From the NCBI GenBank assembly GCA_003023245.1, contig PXTR01000006.1, forward strand, positions 1 through 11,440: a DNA stretch of 11,440 nt, in the 5' to 3' direction. Numbering within the stretch: position 1 is the first letter of the stretch; the number at the start of each line of letters is the position of its first letter. This stretch comes from Bacteroidetes bacterium QS_8_68_15 (GTDB lineage Bacteria; Bacteroidota; Rhodothermia; Rhodothermales; Salinibacteraceae). The notes below the pieces were generated by a model that searched no databases, was not told the DNA's origin, and was given only the letters and a program-made list of their open reading frames with translations. The position numbers were made by a program, and so were the translations under genes. Below are positions 1 through 5,966 of the stretch, piece by piece.

Positions 1-1
1 C

Positions 2-88
2 GTCGCGCTCTCCCCAGATGCGTGGTGGATCTTCTACGCGCGCGAAGACCGCCGCGAAAGCGACCTCATGTTCGTCGAGTCGTTCTGA
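2..88 (+). CDS. C-terminal end of a WD40/PD40 (TolB-like) beta-propeller protein, 5' end outside window
   Basis: The second reading frame is open from the window edge to a TGA at 86-88 and gives 28 residues with the pattern SPDxWWIFYxxxDRRESDLMFVESF. This matches the usual last blade of PD40/TolB-type propellers, where SPDGRW(I/L)LY is followed by a short turn and (S/G)SD(L/I)MLVENF at the extreme C-terminus. Such propellers are often fused to a kinase, DPP-IV or winged-helix domain, which would lie upstream and cannot be seen. The normally conserved Gly-Arg of SPDGRW is Ala-Trp here, so the gene may be divergent or decaying. It reads in the same direction as the cluster that starts at 449, but 360 bp of structured DNA separates them, so co-transcription is doubtful. 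The call rests on a short motif recognised by eye. Confidence 0.5.
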   Translation, partial: VALSPDAWWIFYAREDRRESDLMFVESF

Positions 89-210
89 CAGAAGCTTCAA
101 AAAAAAAGAACGCAGCGGCATCGAGGGAGGAACGAATGTTACGCGAAGTCGCAACGAGGTGTCTATTCGGGGGAACGCCCCTTTCACTCCCTTCAGAGCA
201 GTTTAAACGG

Positions 211-352
211 GGCGGGTCGAAAGACCGCCGTCTACGGTCCTCAGCACTGCAACCGAGCGGCCCGGAGCCTTGTGTCATACCCCTGGGATGCACCATGGGG
301 ATGACCTTCGGCCCTCCGCCGTCGGTCGGCAAACGCAGTTTCGCCGCCCGAC
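211..352. other. Candidate structured RNA or 5' leader: three consecutive hairpins
   Basis: Three stems lie within 142 bp. The first, 211-229, has 7 bp with one bulged G and a GAAA tetraloop. The second, 274-305, has 12 bp in three blocks (GTCAT/ATGAC, CCCC/GGGG, TGG/CCA) with two single-base bulges. The third, 321-352, has 13 bp in three blocks (GTCGG/CCGAC, CGGC/GCCG, AAAC/GTTT) with one mismatch, one bulge and a 3-nt loop. The pairs are Watson-Crick, so the sequence does not choose a strand. I recognise no known riboswitch, SRP RNA, RNase P or tRNA signature. It could be a leader of the downstream cluster, a small RNA, or terminators of the upstream gene, although no long T-tract follows any stem. 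Confidence 0.3.
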
Positions 353-370
353 TTCTATCGCTGCCACGGG

Positions 371-399
371 TTGCACGAGACAGCAGCATTATTTAGGGT
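371..399 (+). promoter_or_regulatory. Weak sigma70-like promoter candidate for the T9SS-like cluster
   Basis: TTGCAC (371-376) and TAGGGT (394-399) are separated by 17 bp, next to the only AT-rich patch before the first gene. Transcription would start near 406 and give a pyrimidine-rich leader of about 43 nt before the ATG at 449. Each hexamer matches its consensus at only about half the positions, and promoter consensus in this lineage is not certain, so this is a guess from position. Confidence 0.2.
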
Positions 400-448
400 G
401 AACCCGGCCTCTTCTCTTCTCCGTTCCTTCCTTTTGCTCCTTCTACGC

Positions 449-1159
449 ATGGATCGTTCGGCGACCGGCTTGCTCGAACGAGCGGGACGTTTTATTAGAG
501 GAAGGGTTACTGGAGGAAGGGCGTTCGCGCGGGCGGTTTGCACGCTCGTCCTCGCGGTTGCTGTGCTGGCAGGTGCGGCCGCGGTGCAGAGCGCTCACGC
601 GCAGGAGCGCGACGGCTCTTCGTCCGCGCTGGTTGACGGGGCGACCGTGGGCGCTGGCCTGAACTTCTACCAGGGCGACCTGGACGGCAACTCCAACAGT
701 GAGCTGATTCCGTTCCTCGTGTCGGGCAATATGGACCTGATGGCGGCCGTGCACCGCCGCCTCGGGCGCGGATTCGCGGCGGGACTGACGCTCTCCTACG
801 ACCGATTCTCGGGGCAAAATCAGGAAGCCAATTTCGCCGCCGATGCGTTTAGCCTGATCGCTGAGGGGCGCTACCGCCTTCCGCTGCCGCCGGGGCGTAT
901 CGGGCAGGTGTTTGTCGGGGTGGGACCGGTGCTGCTGTTCCCGCACTACTACGAGTTTCCCGAAACGCCCGCGGAGAACTACCGAAAAGCCGGAACGCGT
1001 TTTGCGGTCTTCGCCCCTGTGGGCGTGATCCTGTGGGATCGCGTTCGTCTGGGGGTAAAGATCTCCTTCACCGACTACCTCGACGGCTTTCGAGGCGACA
1101 TGGAGAAAGATCGCGACGTACTCTCATTCATTAACGTCGGGTACCGCTTCGGAAGCTGA
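449..1159 (+). CDS. Small outer-membrane beta-barrel protein, PorG/DUF6089-like candidate
   Basis: The product is 236 residues. A basic N-region is followed by a hydrophobic stretch (about 28-47) and an AHA|QE cleavage site near residue 51, so it is exported. The mature part of about 185 residues alternates hydrophobic and polar residues in short strands and ends GYRFGS, as small outer-membrane barrels do. The motif NFYQGDLDG (72-80), just after the signal peptide, resembles the start of PorG/DUF6089 barrels, which in the T9SS of Porphyromonas link the PorK-PorN ring to the outer membrane. The next gene, 82 bp downstream, is GldK-like, which supports that role. I chose the ATG at 449 because a C/T-rich leader precedes it; upstream TTG and GTG codons would give a leader peptide without meaning. 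The 26-residue N-region before the hydrophobic core is long. The barrel call is fairly sure; PorG itself is inference. Confidence 0.6.
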   Translation: MDRSATGLLERAGRFIRGRVTGGRAFARAVCTLVLAVAVLAGAAAVQSAHAQERDGSSSALVDGATVGAGLNFYQGDLDGNSNSELIPFLVSGNMDLMAAVHRRLGRGFAAGLTLSYDRFSGQNQEANFAADAFSLIAEGRYRLPLPPGRIGQVFVGVGPVLLFPHYYEFPETPAENYRKAGTRFAVFAPVGVILWDRVRLGVKISFTDYLDGFRGDMEKDRDVLSFINVGYRFGS

Positions 1160-1241
1160 CGCCGGCCTCGGGCGGGCGCTCCGTTTCTATCTCTTACGCT
1201 TCTCATTTTTTCTGATTATGGACTGCCGTCTTTTCTCTGCC

Positions 1242-2879
1242 ATGAGGATGAAACGTGTGATGGTCGCCGCGCTGGTGCTTCTCATGGGCGCTGCCGTGAC
1301 GCCTTCTTCTTCGCAGGCGTCCGCGCGACAAGCCGTCTTTGCAAACGGAGGCGGGGCCTTCTTCGGGTCCGACGCGCGGGGGCGAACCCCTGAAGCACGC
1401 GCGAGCACCCAGATCGGCGTGCGCCTGTGGTACAACCGCCTGCTTCGCCTGCGCGGGGCGCTGACCTTCCAGGACGTGAACGCCCTGGAGGGCGGGGTGG
1501 AGGTTTACCCCTTTGCAGATTCCTTCGACCGCGCCGAGCCGTACGCCTTCGCCGGCTTCGGGCGCTACTTTTCCGGCAACACCGACGCGCAGGCCGTCGC
1601 GCCCCTCGGCATCGGGGCGAACTATCCGCTGGCCCCGCGGCTCGACCTGAACGTCGAGATGGCCACCCGCTGGACGCTCGTGCAGCCGCCGGGCGGGGAC
1701 GTGAACACTGTTTTCTCCCTCGCCCCGTCGGTCGGCCTCTCCTTCGACCTCGGGTGGATGGCCGACCGCCCCGCGCCGGACCAGCCGGCGTTTTTCGCTG
1801 CGCGCGGCGACGACGAGCGCCCCGCCGAGGCGGACGACGAAGGGCGCATGGCTCGGCCCGAGGAGCCGGCCTCTGCCGAGGAGCCGGCCTCTGCCGAGGA
1901 GACGTCGGAAGCCGAACCGGACCGAAGAGCGGACGGAGCGGCGGAAACGAGTGAGGAGGCGCGCACGTCGCTGCGCGGCCGCGAGGAAAAGATGGTTGCC
2001 GAGACGGCCCCGATGCCAATGTCTACACGCCAGCGGCGTTCGGGCGGGGCTGCGCGCCGTGCGCCTTCCCCCCCCAGCAGTGTATCGGACACCGGGGACG
2101 CGCAGACCAACGAGATGCACACCGTGCCGGCGGGCACCTTCGTGATGGGCTTGACCGACGAGGACCCGCTCGACTTGCAGCAGGCCGGGCGCAAGCGTAT
2201 CTCCGTCACGCCCTTCAGCATCAGCCAGTTCGAGGTGTCCAACGCCGAGTACCGCGCGTTCCTCCAGGAGCTTCCGCCCGATCGGCGCCAAGAGATGCTT
2301 CCCGACTCGACGATCTGGGAAGGGGCGCGCAGCCGCTCGACCTGGAAGGCCTACTTTCGCGGCGAGGAGTACGCTGACTACCCGGTCGTCGGCGTCACGC
2401 ACGAGCAGGCCAGCAGTTACTGCCAGTTCTACGACAAGCGCCTGCCGACGGAGGCGGAGTGGGAGTACGCCGCACGCGGCGACCTGGTCGGCAGCATCTA
2501 CCCGTGGCAAGGCTACGAGCCGCGCAACAACCAGGGGCGCTACCTGGCCAACTACAACCCCGACCGCGGCGGCTACGCGGCCGACGGCTACGCCTTCACC
2601 GCTCCGGGCAATGCCTATCCGCCCAGCTCGTGGGGCCTCTATCACATGAGCGGGAACGTGGCCGAGTGGGTGCAGGACAAGTACCACTCCTCCTACGCGG
2701 ACCTGTCCGACTTCAACCCGGTTTATGAAAACCCCGACGAAGACCGCTACATCGTGCGTGGCGGCTCCTGGGCCTCGAACGCTTTCTACATCGGCGTCGG
2801 CGTGCGCGACAGTCAGCCCGGCGGGGAGGCCTCGCCGTACATCGGCTTCCGCTGCGCCGGCGAAGCGGAGCGGCAGTAG
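1242..2879 (+). CDS. gldK: GldK/PorK-like protein with an N-terminal beta-barrel fused to an FGE-sulfatase-type domain
   Basis: The product is 545 residues. Residues 1-28 are a signal peptide without a lipobox cysteine. Residues 30-171 look like an OmpA-type barrel with repeated amphipathic strands, ending in a strand of the type PSVGLSFDLGW. Residues 172-290 are a charged, Glu/Ala/Pro-rich linker with an 18-bp tandem repeat. Residues 291-541 are an FGE-sulfatase domain: VPAGTFVMG at its start, C394 in SYC, RLPTEAEWEYAARG (400-413), GLYHMSGNVAEWV, RGGSW (506-510) and GFRC near the end. The two catalytic cysteines that true formylglycine-generating enzymes carry after RGGS are absent, so this is a structural member, as GldK and GldJ are. 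Known GldK is a lipoprotein forming a periplasmic ring with GldN; here the barrel would anchor it. GldL, GldM and GldN candidates follow. Starts at 1218, 1242 and 1248 are all possible; 1242 follows a C/T-rich leader. Confidence 0.75.
   Translation: MRMKRVMVAALVLLMGAAVTPSSSQASARQAVFANGGGAFFGSDARGRTPEARASTQIGVRLWYNRLLRLRGALTFQDVNALEGGVEVYPFADSFDRAEPYAFAGFGRYFSGNTDAQAVAPLGIGANYPLAPRLDLNVEMATRWTLVQPPGGDVNTVFSLAPSVGLSFDLGWMADRPAPDQPAFFAARGDDERPAEADDEGRMARPEEPASAEEPASAEETSEAEPDRRADGAAETSEEARTSLRGREEKMVAETAPMPMSTRQRRSGGAARRAPSPPSSVSDTGDAQTNEMHTVPAGTFVMGLTDEDPLDLQQAGRKRISVTPFSISQFEVSNAEYRAFLQELPPDRRQEMLPDSTIWEGARSRSTWKAYFRGEEYADYPVVGVTHEQASSYCQFYDKRLPTEAEWEYAARGDLVGSIYPWQGYEPRNNQGRYLANYNPDRGGYAADGYAFTAPGNAYPPSSWGLYHMSGNVAEWVQDKYHSSYADLSDFNPVYENPDEDRYIVRGGSWASNAFYIGVGVRDSQPGGEASPYIGFRCAGEAERQ
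1860..1901 (+). repeat. 18-bp tandem repeat in the gldK-like linker
   Basis: An 18-bp unit occurs twice without a mismatch (1860-1877 and 1878-1895), followed by the first 6 bp of a third copy. It encodes the hexapeptide EEPASA twice and then EE, in the flexible acidic linker between the barrel and the FGE-type domain. Exact identity points to recent slippage; linker length is probably variable between strains. Confidence 0.9.
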
Positions 2880-2946
2880 CCGAAAGGTCCGCCCCGCTTC
2901 CGCCCGCCCATCGCTGCTTCCCGCTCACGTGAACGCTCCCGCTTTC

Positions 2947-3963
2947 ATGGCCGATTCGACGTCTTCTTCTTTTCTCGATGCTGTCGAGCCCTACCTGCAG
3001 TTTTTCATCGGGATCTTCGGCGCGCTGGCCATCATCGGCGTCTTCTTCAAGATCCAGGGCTACCCCAACACGGAGCTCTTCATGGTTCTGGGCTTCATGG
3101 GAGAGGCGGCCGCCTTCGTCCTCATGGGCTCCTTTGCGCTGCTGTCGCACTACTTCGGCCCAGACCAGTCGCAGACCAAAGGAGGGGGCGCGTCTGGAGA
3201 GGTCGTGGCCGTGGAACAGCAGCACCAGCCGCCGCAGGCTGCAGCGGTGGGGCAGGAAATGCGCGCCACCGCCCGCGAGATGGTGGAGGAGCGCCTTCGC
3301 GAAGACCTTGACGAGGTGATGGAGGCGCTCACGCACGAGGTGCGCCGCTTCGGAGAGGAGATGCGCGAAATGAGCAATGAAATGGAGCACACCCGCTCGA
3401 CGCTCGGCCAGATGCATGAGGCCCTCGGCCCCGCCGCCGACGGGCGCCTCGCCGAGCAGGCGGACGTGCTGGGCGACCGTATGGAGCAGATCAACGCGCA
3501 GCTCCGGCAGAGCGGGGCCAAGATCGAGGAGGGCCACGCGGCTCTGGAGCGGATGGAGGCGAGCCTGAGCCGCGCCGCCGACGGCGCGTTGCCGGAGGAC
3601 GCCGAGCGGCTGGAGGAAGGCATGAAGGCCCTCGGCGCAGAGGTGCACGCGATGAGCAGCGAGATGGGGCCGGCCCGTGCGGCGGTCGAACGGATGCGCG
3701 GCGAGCTCGAGCAGGTCACCAGCGGCCAGCTGGCCGAAAACGCCGATCGTCTCGCGGAGGGGATGGACCACCTCAGCGGGGAAATGGAAGGAGCCGGCGA
3801 GGCCGTCGAGCGCCTGCGCTCCGACCTCGACGAAGTGGCCGCGCGCTTCCAGCGCTTCAACGGGCCCGTCGGGCGTCCCGATGGCACGCCCAACGGCGAT
3901 GCGTCCAACGGCGAGCCTACCGCAGCCGGCCGCGAGGACAGCCGGCCCGCACGCGAGGCGTGA
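2947..3963 (+). CDS. gldL: GldL/PorL-like T9SS motor protein with a repetitive coiled-coil tail
   Basis: The product is 338 residues. Two N-terminal membrane helices (about 16-34 and 44-66) are joined by the short loop FKIQGYPNTE, which resembles the FKI.HWPG loop of GldL. K35 at the end of helix 1 and E53 inside helix 2 (GFMGEAAAF) match by eye the intramembrane Lys and Glu that are essential for proton flow in GldL. The rest is cytoplasmic: a Gln/Glu-rich stretch, then four consecutive 47-residue helical repeats (118-305), then a disordered Gly/Asn/Pro/Glu tail. GldL and GldM form a rotary-type motor driven by the proton gradient that powers T9SS export and gliding. The ATG at 2947 lies 67 bp after the gldK-like stop and just before the first membrane helix; the open frame upstream of it is not protein-like. 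The repeats make it longer than the roughly 215 residues I recall for Flavobacterium GldL. Confidence 0.8.
   Translation: MADSTSSSFLDAVEPYLQFFIGIFGALAIIGVFFKIQGYPNTELFMVLGFMGEAAAFVLMGSFALLSHYFGPDQSQTKGGGASGEVVAVEQQHQPPQAAAVGQEMRATAREMVEERLREDLDEVMEALTHEVRRFGEEMREMSNEMEHTRSTLGQMHEALGPAADGRLAEQADVLGDRMEQINAQLRQSGAKIEEGHAALERMEASLSRAADGALPEDAERLEEGMKALGAEVHAMSSEMGPARAAVERMRGELEQVTSGQLAENADRLAEGMDHLSGEMEGAGEAVERLRSDLDEVAARFQRFNGPVGRPDGTPNGDASNGEPTAAGREDSRPAREA
3298..3861 (+). repeat. Four 47-residue (141-bp) repeats in the GldL-like tail
   Basis: Aligning the tail at residues 118, 165, 212 and 259 gives four units of exactly 47 residues. Units 2 and 3 start with DG and unit 4 with SG, followed by (R/A/Q)L.E.A..L...M..L..E; near the middle lies (E/K)(M/I)(E/G) plus A..(R/E); then (Q/R)M...L. 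Unit 1 is the most diverged. A length of 47 equals three hendecads plus two heptads, which suits a continuous coiled coil with alternating pitch. At DNA level the units are diverged, so this is an old duplication and not recent slippage. Confidence 0.75.
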
Positions 3964-4014
3964 CGCCCCTGCGCGCCTCCTCCTCCATGTTTCGATACGC
4001 CTCACCTTCGCGTC

Positions 4015-5043
4015 ATGAAATCCCGTCTCAAGGATCTGCGGTACTCCGTCATGCTGGCGCTGTACCTGCCGATTCTGCTCTACGCTTTCAGCACGTACGA
4101 CCTCAGCGACGACACCTACGCCGTGCAATCCGTCGAGCCGGTGGTGGTGGGGGACCGCACCGTCGTGCTCGGGCAGCCGTTCACGGCGCGCACCTTCCTG
4201 AGCGTGGGCCGGAGCGAAGGGAAGCGCCTCCAGACTGCAGACGGCGGCGTGCGCGCGGTCGGCGACTCGCTCCTGCGCATGAGCACCGGCGGCGTGCTCG
4301 CCGAGGACGAGCAGGAGCAAACCGTCTCCTACGGTGGTCAGTTCAGCTTCCAGCAGGTGGACGGGCAGACCGCGCAGATTCCCGTGCGCGGGCAGTTTAC
4401 CGTGCGACGCCCCGAGATCGTGGCCACCAGTGAGGCCACGCAGTCGCTCTACCGTCGCTGTCTCAACCGCATCCGCATCGACGTGCCGGGGCTGGAGGAC
4501 CGCCCGTTGCGCCTCGAATACGGCTCGAAGAGCACGGCCGGCCGCTCCATCGCCCTCAGCCCGGGCGGGAGCAGTTCCAGCACGGTGCGCGTGTTCCTGG
4601 CCGACTCAGCCTCGGCCGATACGCAGAACGTCTTGCTGGGCGAAAAAGAGTTCGCCGTGATCGACCCGCCGCGCCCGGAGCTGCGCGTGCGCAGCGGCGG
4701 GCGCGAGGTGACCAGCGGAGACAACCTCTCGCGCCGCCGCGCCGTCTTGAACTTCGAGGTCGAGCCGGACGCGGAGTTTCGCCAGCGCTACCCGCAGGAC
4801 GCGCAGTACAGCGTGGGCCGGGCGACCGTCTTTCTGCGCAAGGGGCTGACGGCCAGCCGGAAAATCGGCACCTTCGACCTCAGCGACGGGCGCCTCGTCT
4901 TGACGCGCCAGCTGAGTGACGCGGAGGCAGGCGACCGCATCACCGTGCGCCTCGGGAGCGTCGTGCGCGTCAACCACGCCGGGCAGGCCATTCCCGTCTC
5001 CTTCAGCGAGGCCACCCGCACGTTCGGGTTCGTGCTTTCGTAG
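4015..5043 (+). CDS. gldM: GldM/PorM-like periplasmic shaft protein, short form
   Basis: The product is 342 residues. It has a short basic cytoplasmic start, one membrane helix (about 10-28), then a periplasmic part rich in beta strands. VVLGQPFTARTFLSV (50-64) resembles the first beta domain of GldM. TVRRPEIVATSEA followed by LYRRCLNRIRIDVPG (145-159) closely follows the family pattern of a strand, then MNVLYRG..NPI.I.VPG. VIDPPRPEL (215-223) resembles the linker that opens the last domain (GldM_C). In known systems one GldM dimer per GldL pentamer crosses the inner membrane and transmits motion through four periplasmic domains D1-D4 to GldK-GldN. Here the membrane helix is followed by only about 20 residues before the beta domains, so the helical D1 (about 180 residues) seems missing, which explains 342 instead of about 515 residues. 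It starts 51 bp after gldL. Confidence 0.7.
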   Translation: MKSRLKDLRYSVMLALYLPILLYAFSTYDLSDDTYAVQSVEPVVVGDRTVVLGQPFTARTFLSVGRSEGKRLQTADGGVRAVGDSLLRMSTGGVLAEDEQEQTVSYGGQFSFQQVDGQTAQIPVRGQFTVRRPEIVATSEATQSLYRRCLNRIRIDVPGLEDRPLRLEYGSKSTAGRSIALSPGGSSSSTVRVFLADSASADTQNVLLGEKEFAVIDPPRPELRVRSGGREVTSGDNLSRRRAVLNFEVEPDAEFRQRYPQDAQYSVGRATVFLRKGLTASRKIGTFDLSDGRLVLTRQLSDAEAGDRITVRLGSVVRVNHAGQAIPVSFSEATRTFGFVLS

Positions 5044-5081
5044 CGCCGGCCGTCCGTGCTCAGGGGTATTCTTCGGTCGTT

Positions 5082-5103
5082 CGGGGCGGAAACCGGAACC
5101 CCG
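5082..5103 (+). terminator. GC-rich hairpin after the gldM-like gene
   Basis: CGGGG (5082-5086) pairs with CCCCG (5099-5103), with an inner CGG-AAA-CCG. It lies about 40 bp after the gldM-like stop in the widest gap of the cluster (179 bp). No T-tract follows, so it would be at most a partial terminator or an RNA-stability element that sets gldN expression apart. Confidence 0.25.
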
Positions 5104-5222
5104 ATCACCCCAGACCGACGACGCGTTGATTGCTGGCGCGCTAATTGCAGGTATTGACGGGAGGCAGGGACGCGGGGCTGTGCCAGACGCCGTTTTGCTT
5201 TCTTTGCTCCCCTCTTCGACCT

Positions 5223-5882
5223 ATGACCACACTCGCTCACATGACGCCTCTTCGCGCGAAGATCATCGGGGGACTTGCGGCCCTCGCGACCGTGCTGCTC
5301 GCCGGCCTCCTGGGGCCGCCGGCGGTCCAGGCGCAGACGGAGTGGAAGCAGACCTTTCAGGTCATCACGCCGATTCAGGAGAACAGCCCCGTCAGTGCGC
5401 TGCGCGACTCGCTGGTAGACGTGGCCCTGCGAGAAAACCTCTCGCTGCGGCGCGGCCCGGACGAGGAATCTCCCCGCCCGGTAAGCCAAATCGAGGAAGA
5501 GCTTCTGAGCCAGGGGCTTGACTTCACCAGCGCCAACCGCCTGTTCATTCGGTACGACTTCCAGGCCGAGCGCGGCGATCTCAAGCGTAGCATCGAAGAG
5601 CTGCGCTTCATCTACCGCCCCGAGGGCGCGCAGGGACAGGACCTGTCGATCATGCAGATCGACGTGTCGGAGACGTCGGCCGTCGCCAACATTCTCAAAA
5701 CCAGCGGCATGACGCTGCGCACCAACGAGGCGAGTTTCACGCCCTTCCGCGAGCAGCTCATGTTCCACAAGCTGCCGGAGAGCCAACTCGTCGCGCTCGG
5801 CGGCGACGTGATCCGCGACGCCGAAAAGGCCGAGAACGAACGCCAGCGCCTGATGCAAGCCGTGCAGCACTTTCTTTACTGA
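5223..5882 (+). CDS. gldN: GldN/PorN-like exported protein, short form
   Basis: The product is 219 residues. A hydrophobic stretch (about 13-30) ends with VQA|Q near residue 37, so it is exported to the periplasm. The mature part has a Glu-rich segment, then IRYDFQAERGDLKRSIEELRFIYRP, the strand LSIMQIDVS, and near the end a charged helix (DVIRDAEKAENERQRLM). GldN proteins likewise have an N-terminal region, a domain with RI..I.P and a partner-binding helical end, and form the GldK-GldN ring. The call depends mainly on its position as the last gene of a K-L-M-N order; direct similarity is weak, and known GldN/PorN are longer (about 330-360 residues). The ATG at 5223 follows a C/T-rich leader; a second ATG at 5241 would also leave a good signal peptide. 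It sits 179 bp after gldM, so it may have some expression of its own. Confidence 0.5.
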   Translation: MTTLAHMTPLRAKIIGGLAALATVLLAGLLGPPAVQAQTEWKQTFQVITPIQENSPVSALRDSLVDVALRENLSLRRGPDEESPRPVSQIEEELLSQGLDFTSANRLFIRYDFQAERGDLKRSIEELRFIYRPEGAQGQDLSIMQIDVSETSAVANILKTSGMTLRTNEASFTPFREQLMFHKLPESQLVALGGDVIRDAEKAENERQRLMQAVQHFLY

Positions 5883-5901
5883 CGGGCCGGCAACGCCGCC
5901 C

Positions 5902-5966
5902 CCGAGCGCATCGATGCTCGGATGCTTCGTCGACGCACGCACGTAAGCGAAGTCACGCGCAGCATC
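5902..5966. terminator. Hairpins between convergent gldN-like and exbD genes
   Basis: CCGAGC (5902-5907) and GCTCGG (5916-5921) form a 6-bp stem around an 8-base loop. Directly after it, GATG plus CTTCG (5921-5929) can pair with CGAAG (5948-5952) and CATC (5963-5966). The structures occupy the only gap between the two converging transcription units, so they may stop transcription from both sides. No T-run is present, so a factor-dependent end is as likely. Confidence 0.4.

Larger units (their letters stand above)
89..448. other. 360-bp gene-free region with several hairpins and a pyrimidine-rich leader
   Basis: No frame here gives a credible protein. The region starts with a HindIII-type palindrome (91-98) followed by nine A's (99-107). 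It then holds hairpins at 170-181 (4 bp, followed by TTT), 211-229, 274-305 and 321-352. An AT-rich patch at 388-395 may belong to a promoter. From about 409 to 448 the plus strand is almost pure C and T up to the ATG at 449. It probably contains the end of the upstream transcript and the promoter and leader of the T9SS-like cluster. The paired segments are described in a separate entry. Confidence 0.6.

Noticed and set aside
91..107. Palindrome GAAGCTTC followed by nine A's as a terminator
   Set aside because: The palindrome has no loop, and the tract is A on the plus transcript; on the minus transcript the U-tract precedes the palindrome, so neither orientation works.
136..396. Small gene with a Shine-Dalgarno-like GGGAGG before an ATG at 136
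   Set aside because: The 86-residue product has noise composition (Arg, Ser, Pro), runs across the hairpins, and neighbouring genes do not use Shine-Dalgarno sites.
1203..2687. Long minus-strand open frame opposite the GldK-like gene
   Set aside because: Arg/Gly/Val-rich composition without domains; it is an antisense shadow of a GC-rich gene whose plus frame has clear FGE motifs.
2112..2879. Active formylglycine-generating (sulfatase-modifying) enzyme
   Set aside because: The catalytic cysteine pair after RGGS is missing and no sulfatase gene is nearby; the gene context is GldL-GldM.
2713..4320. Long minus-strand open frame opposite the GldL- and GldM-like genes
   Set aside because: It crosses two real genes and has His/Arg/Ala-rich noise composition; the opposite frame has membrane helices and ordered repeats.
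5108..5170. Sigma70 promoter for the gldN-like gene
   Set aside because: TTGATT is present, but the hexamer 17 bp downstream (AGGTAT) fits the -10 consensus at only two positions.
4788..5942. Minus-strand open frame across the GldM/GldN-like genes
   Set aside because: Antisense shadow with no recognisable domain and overlap with two genes.
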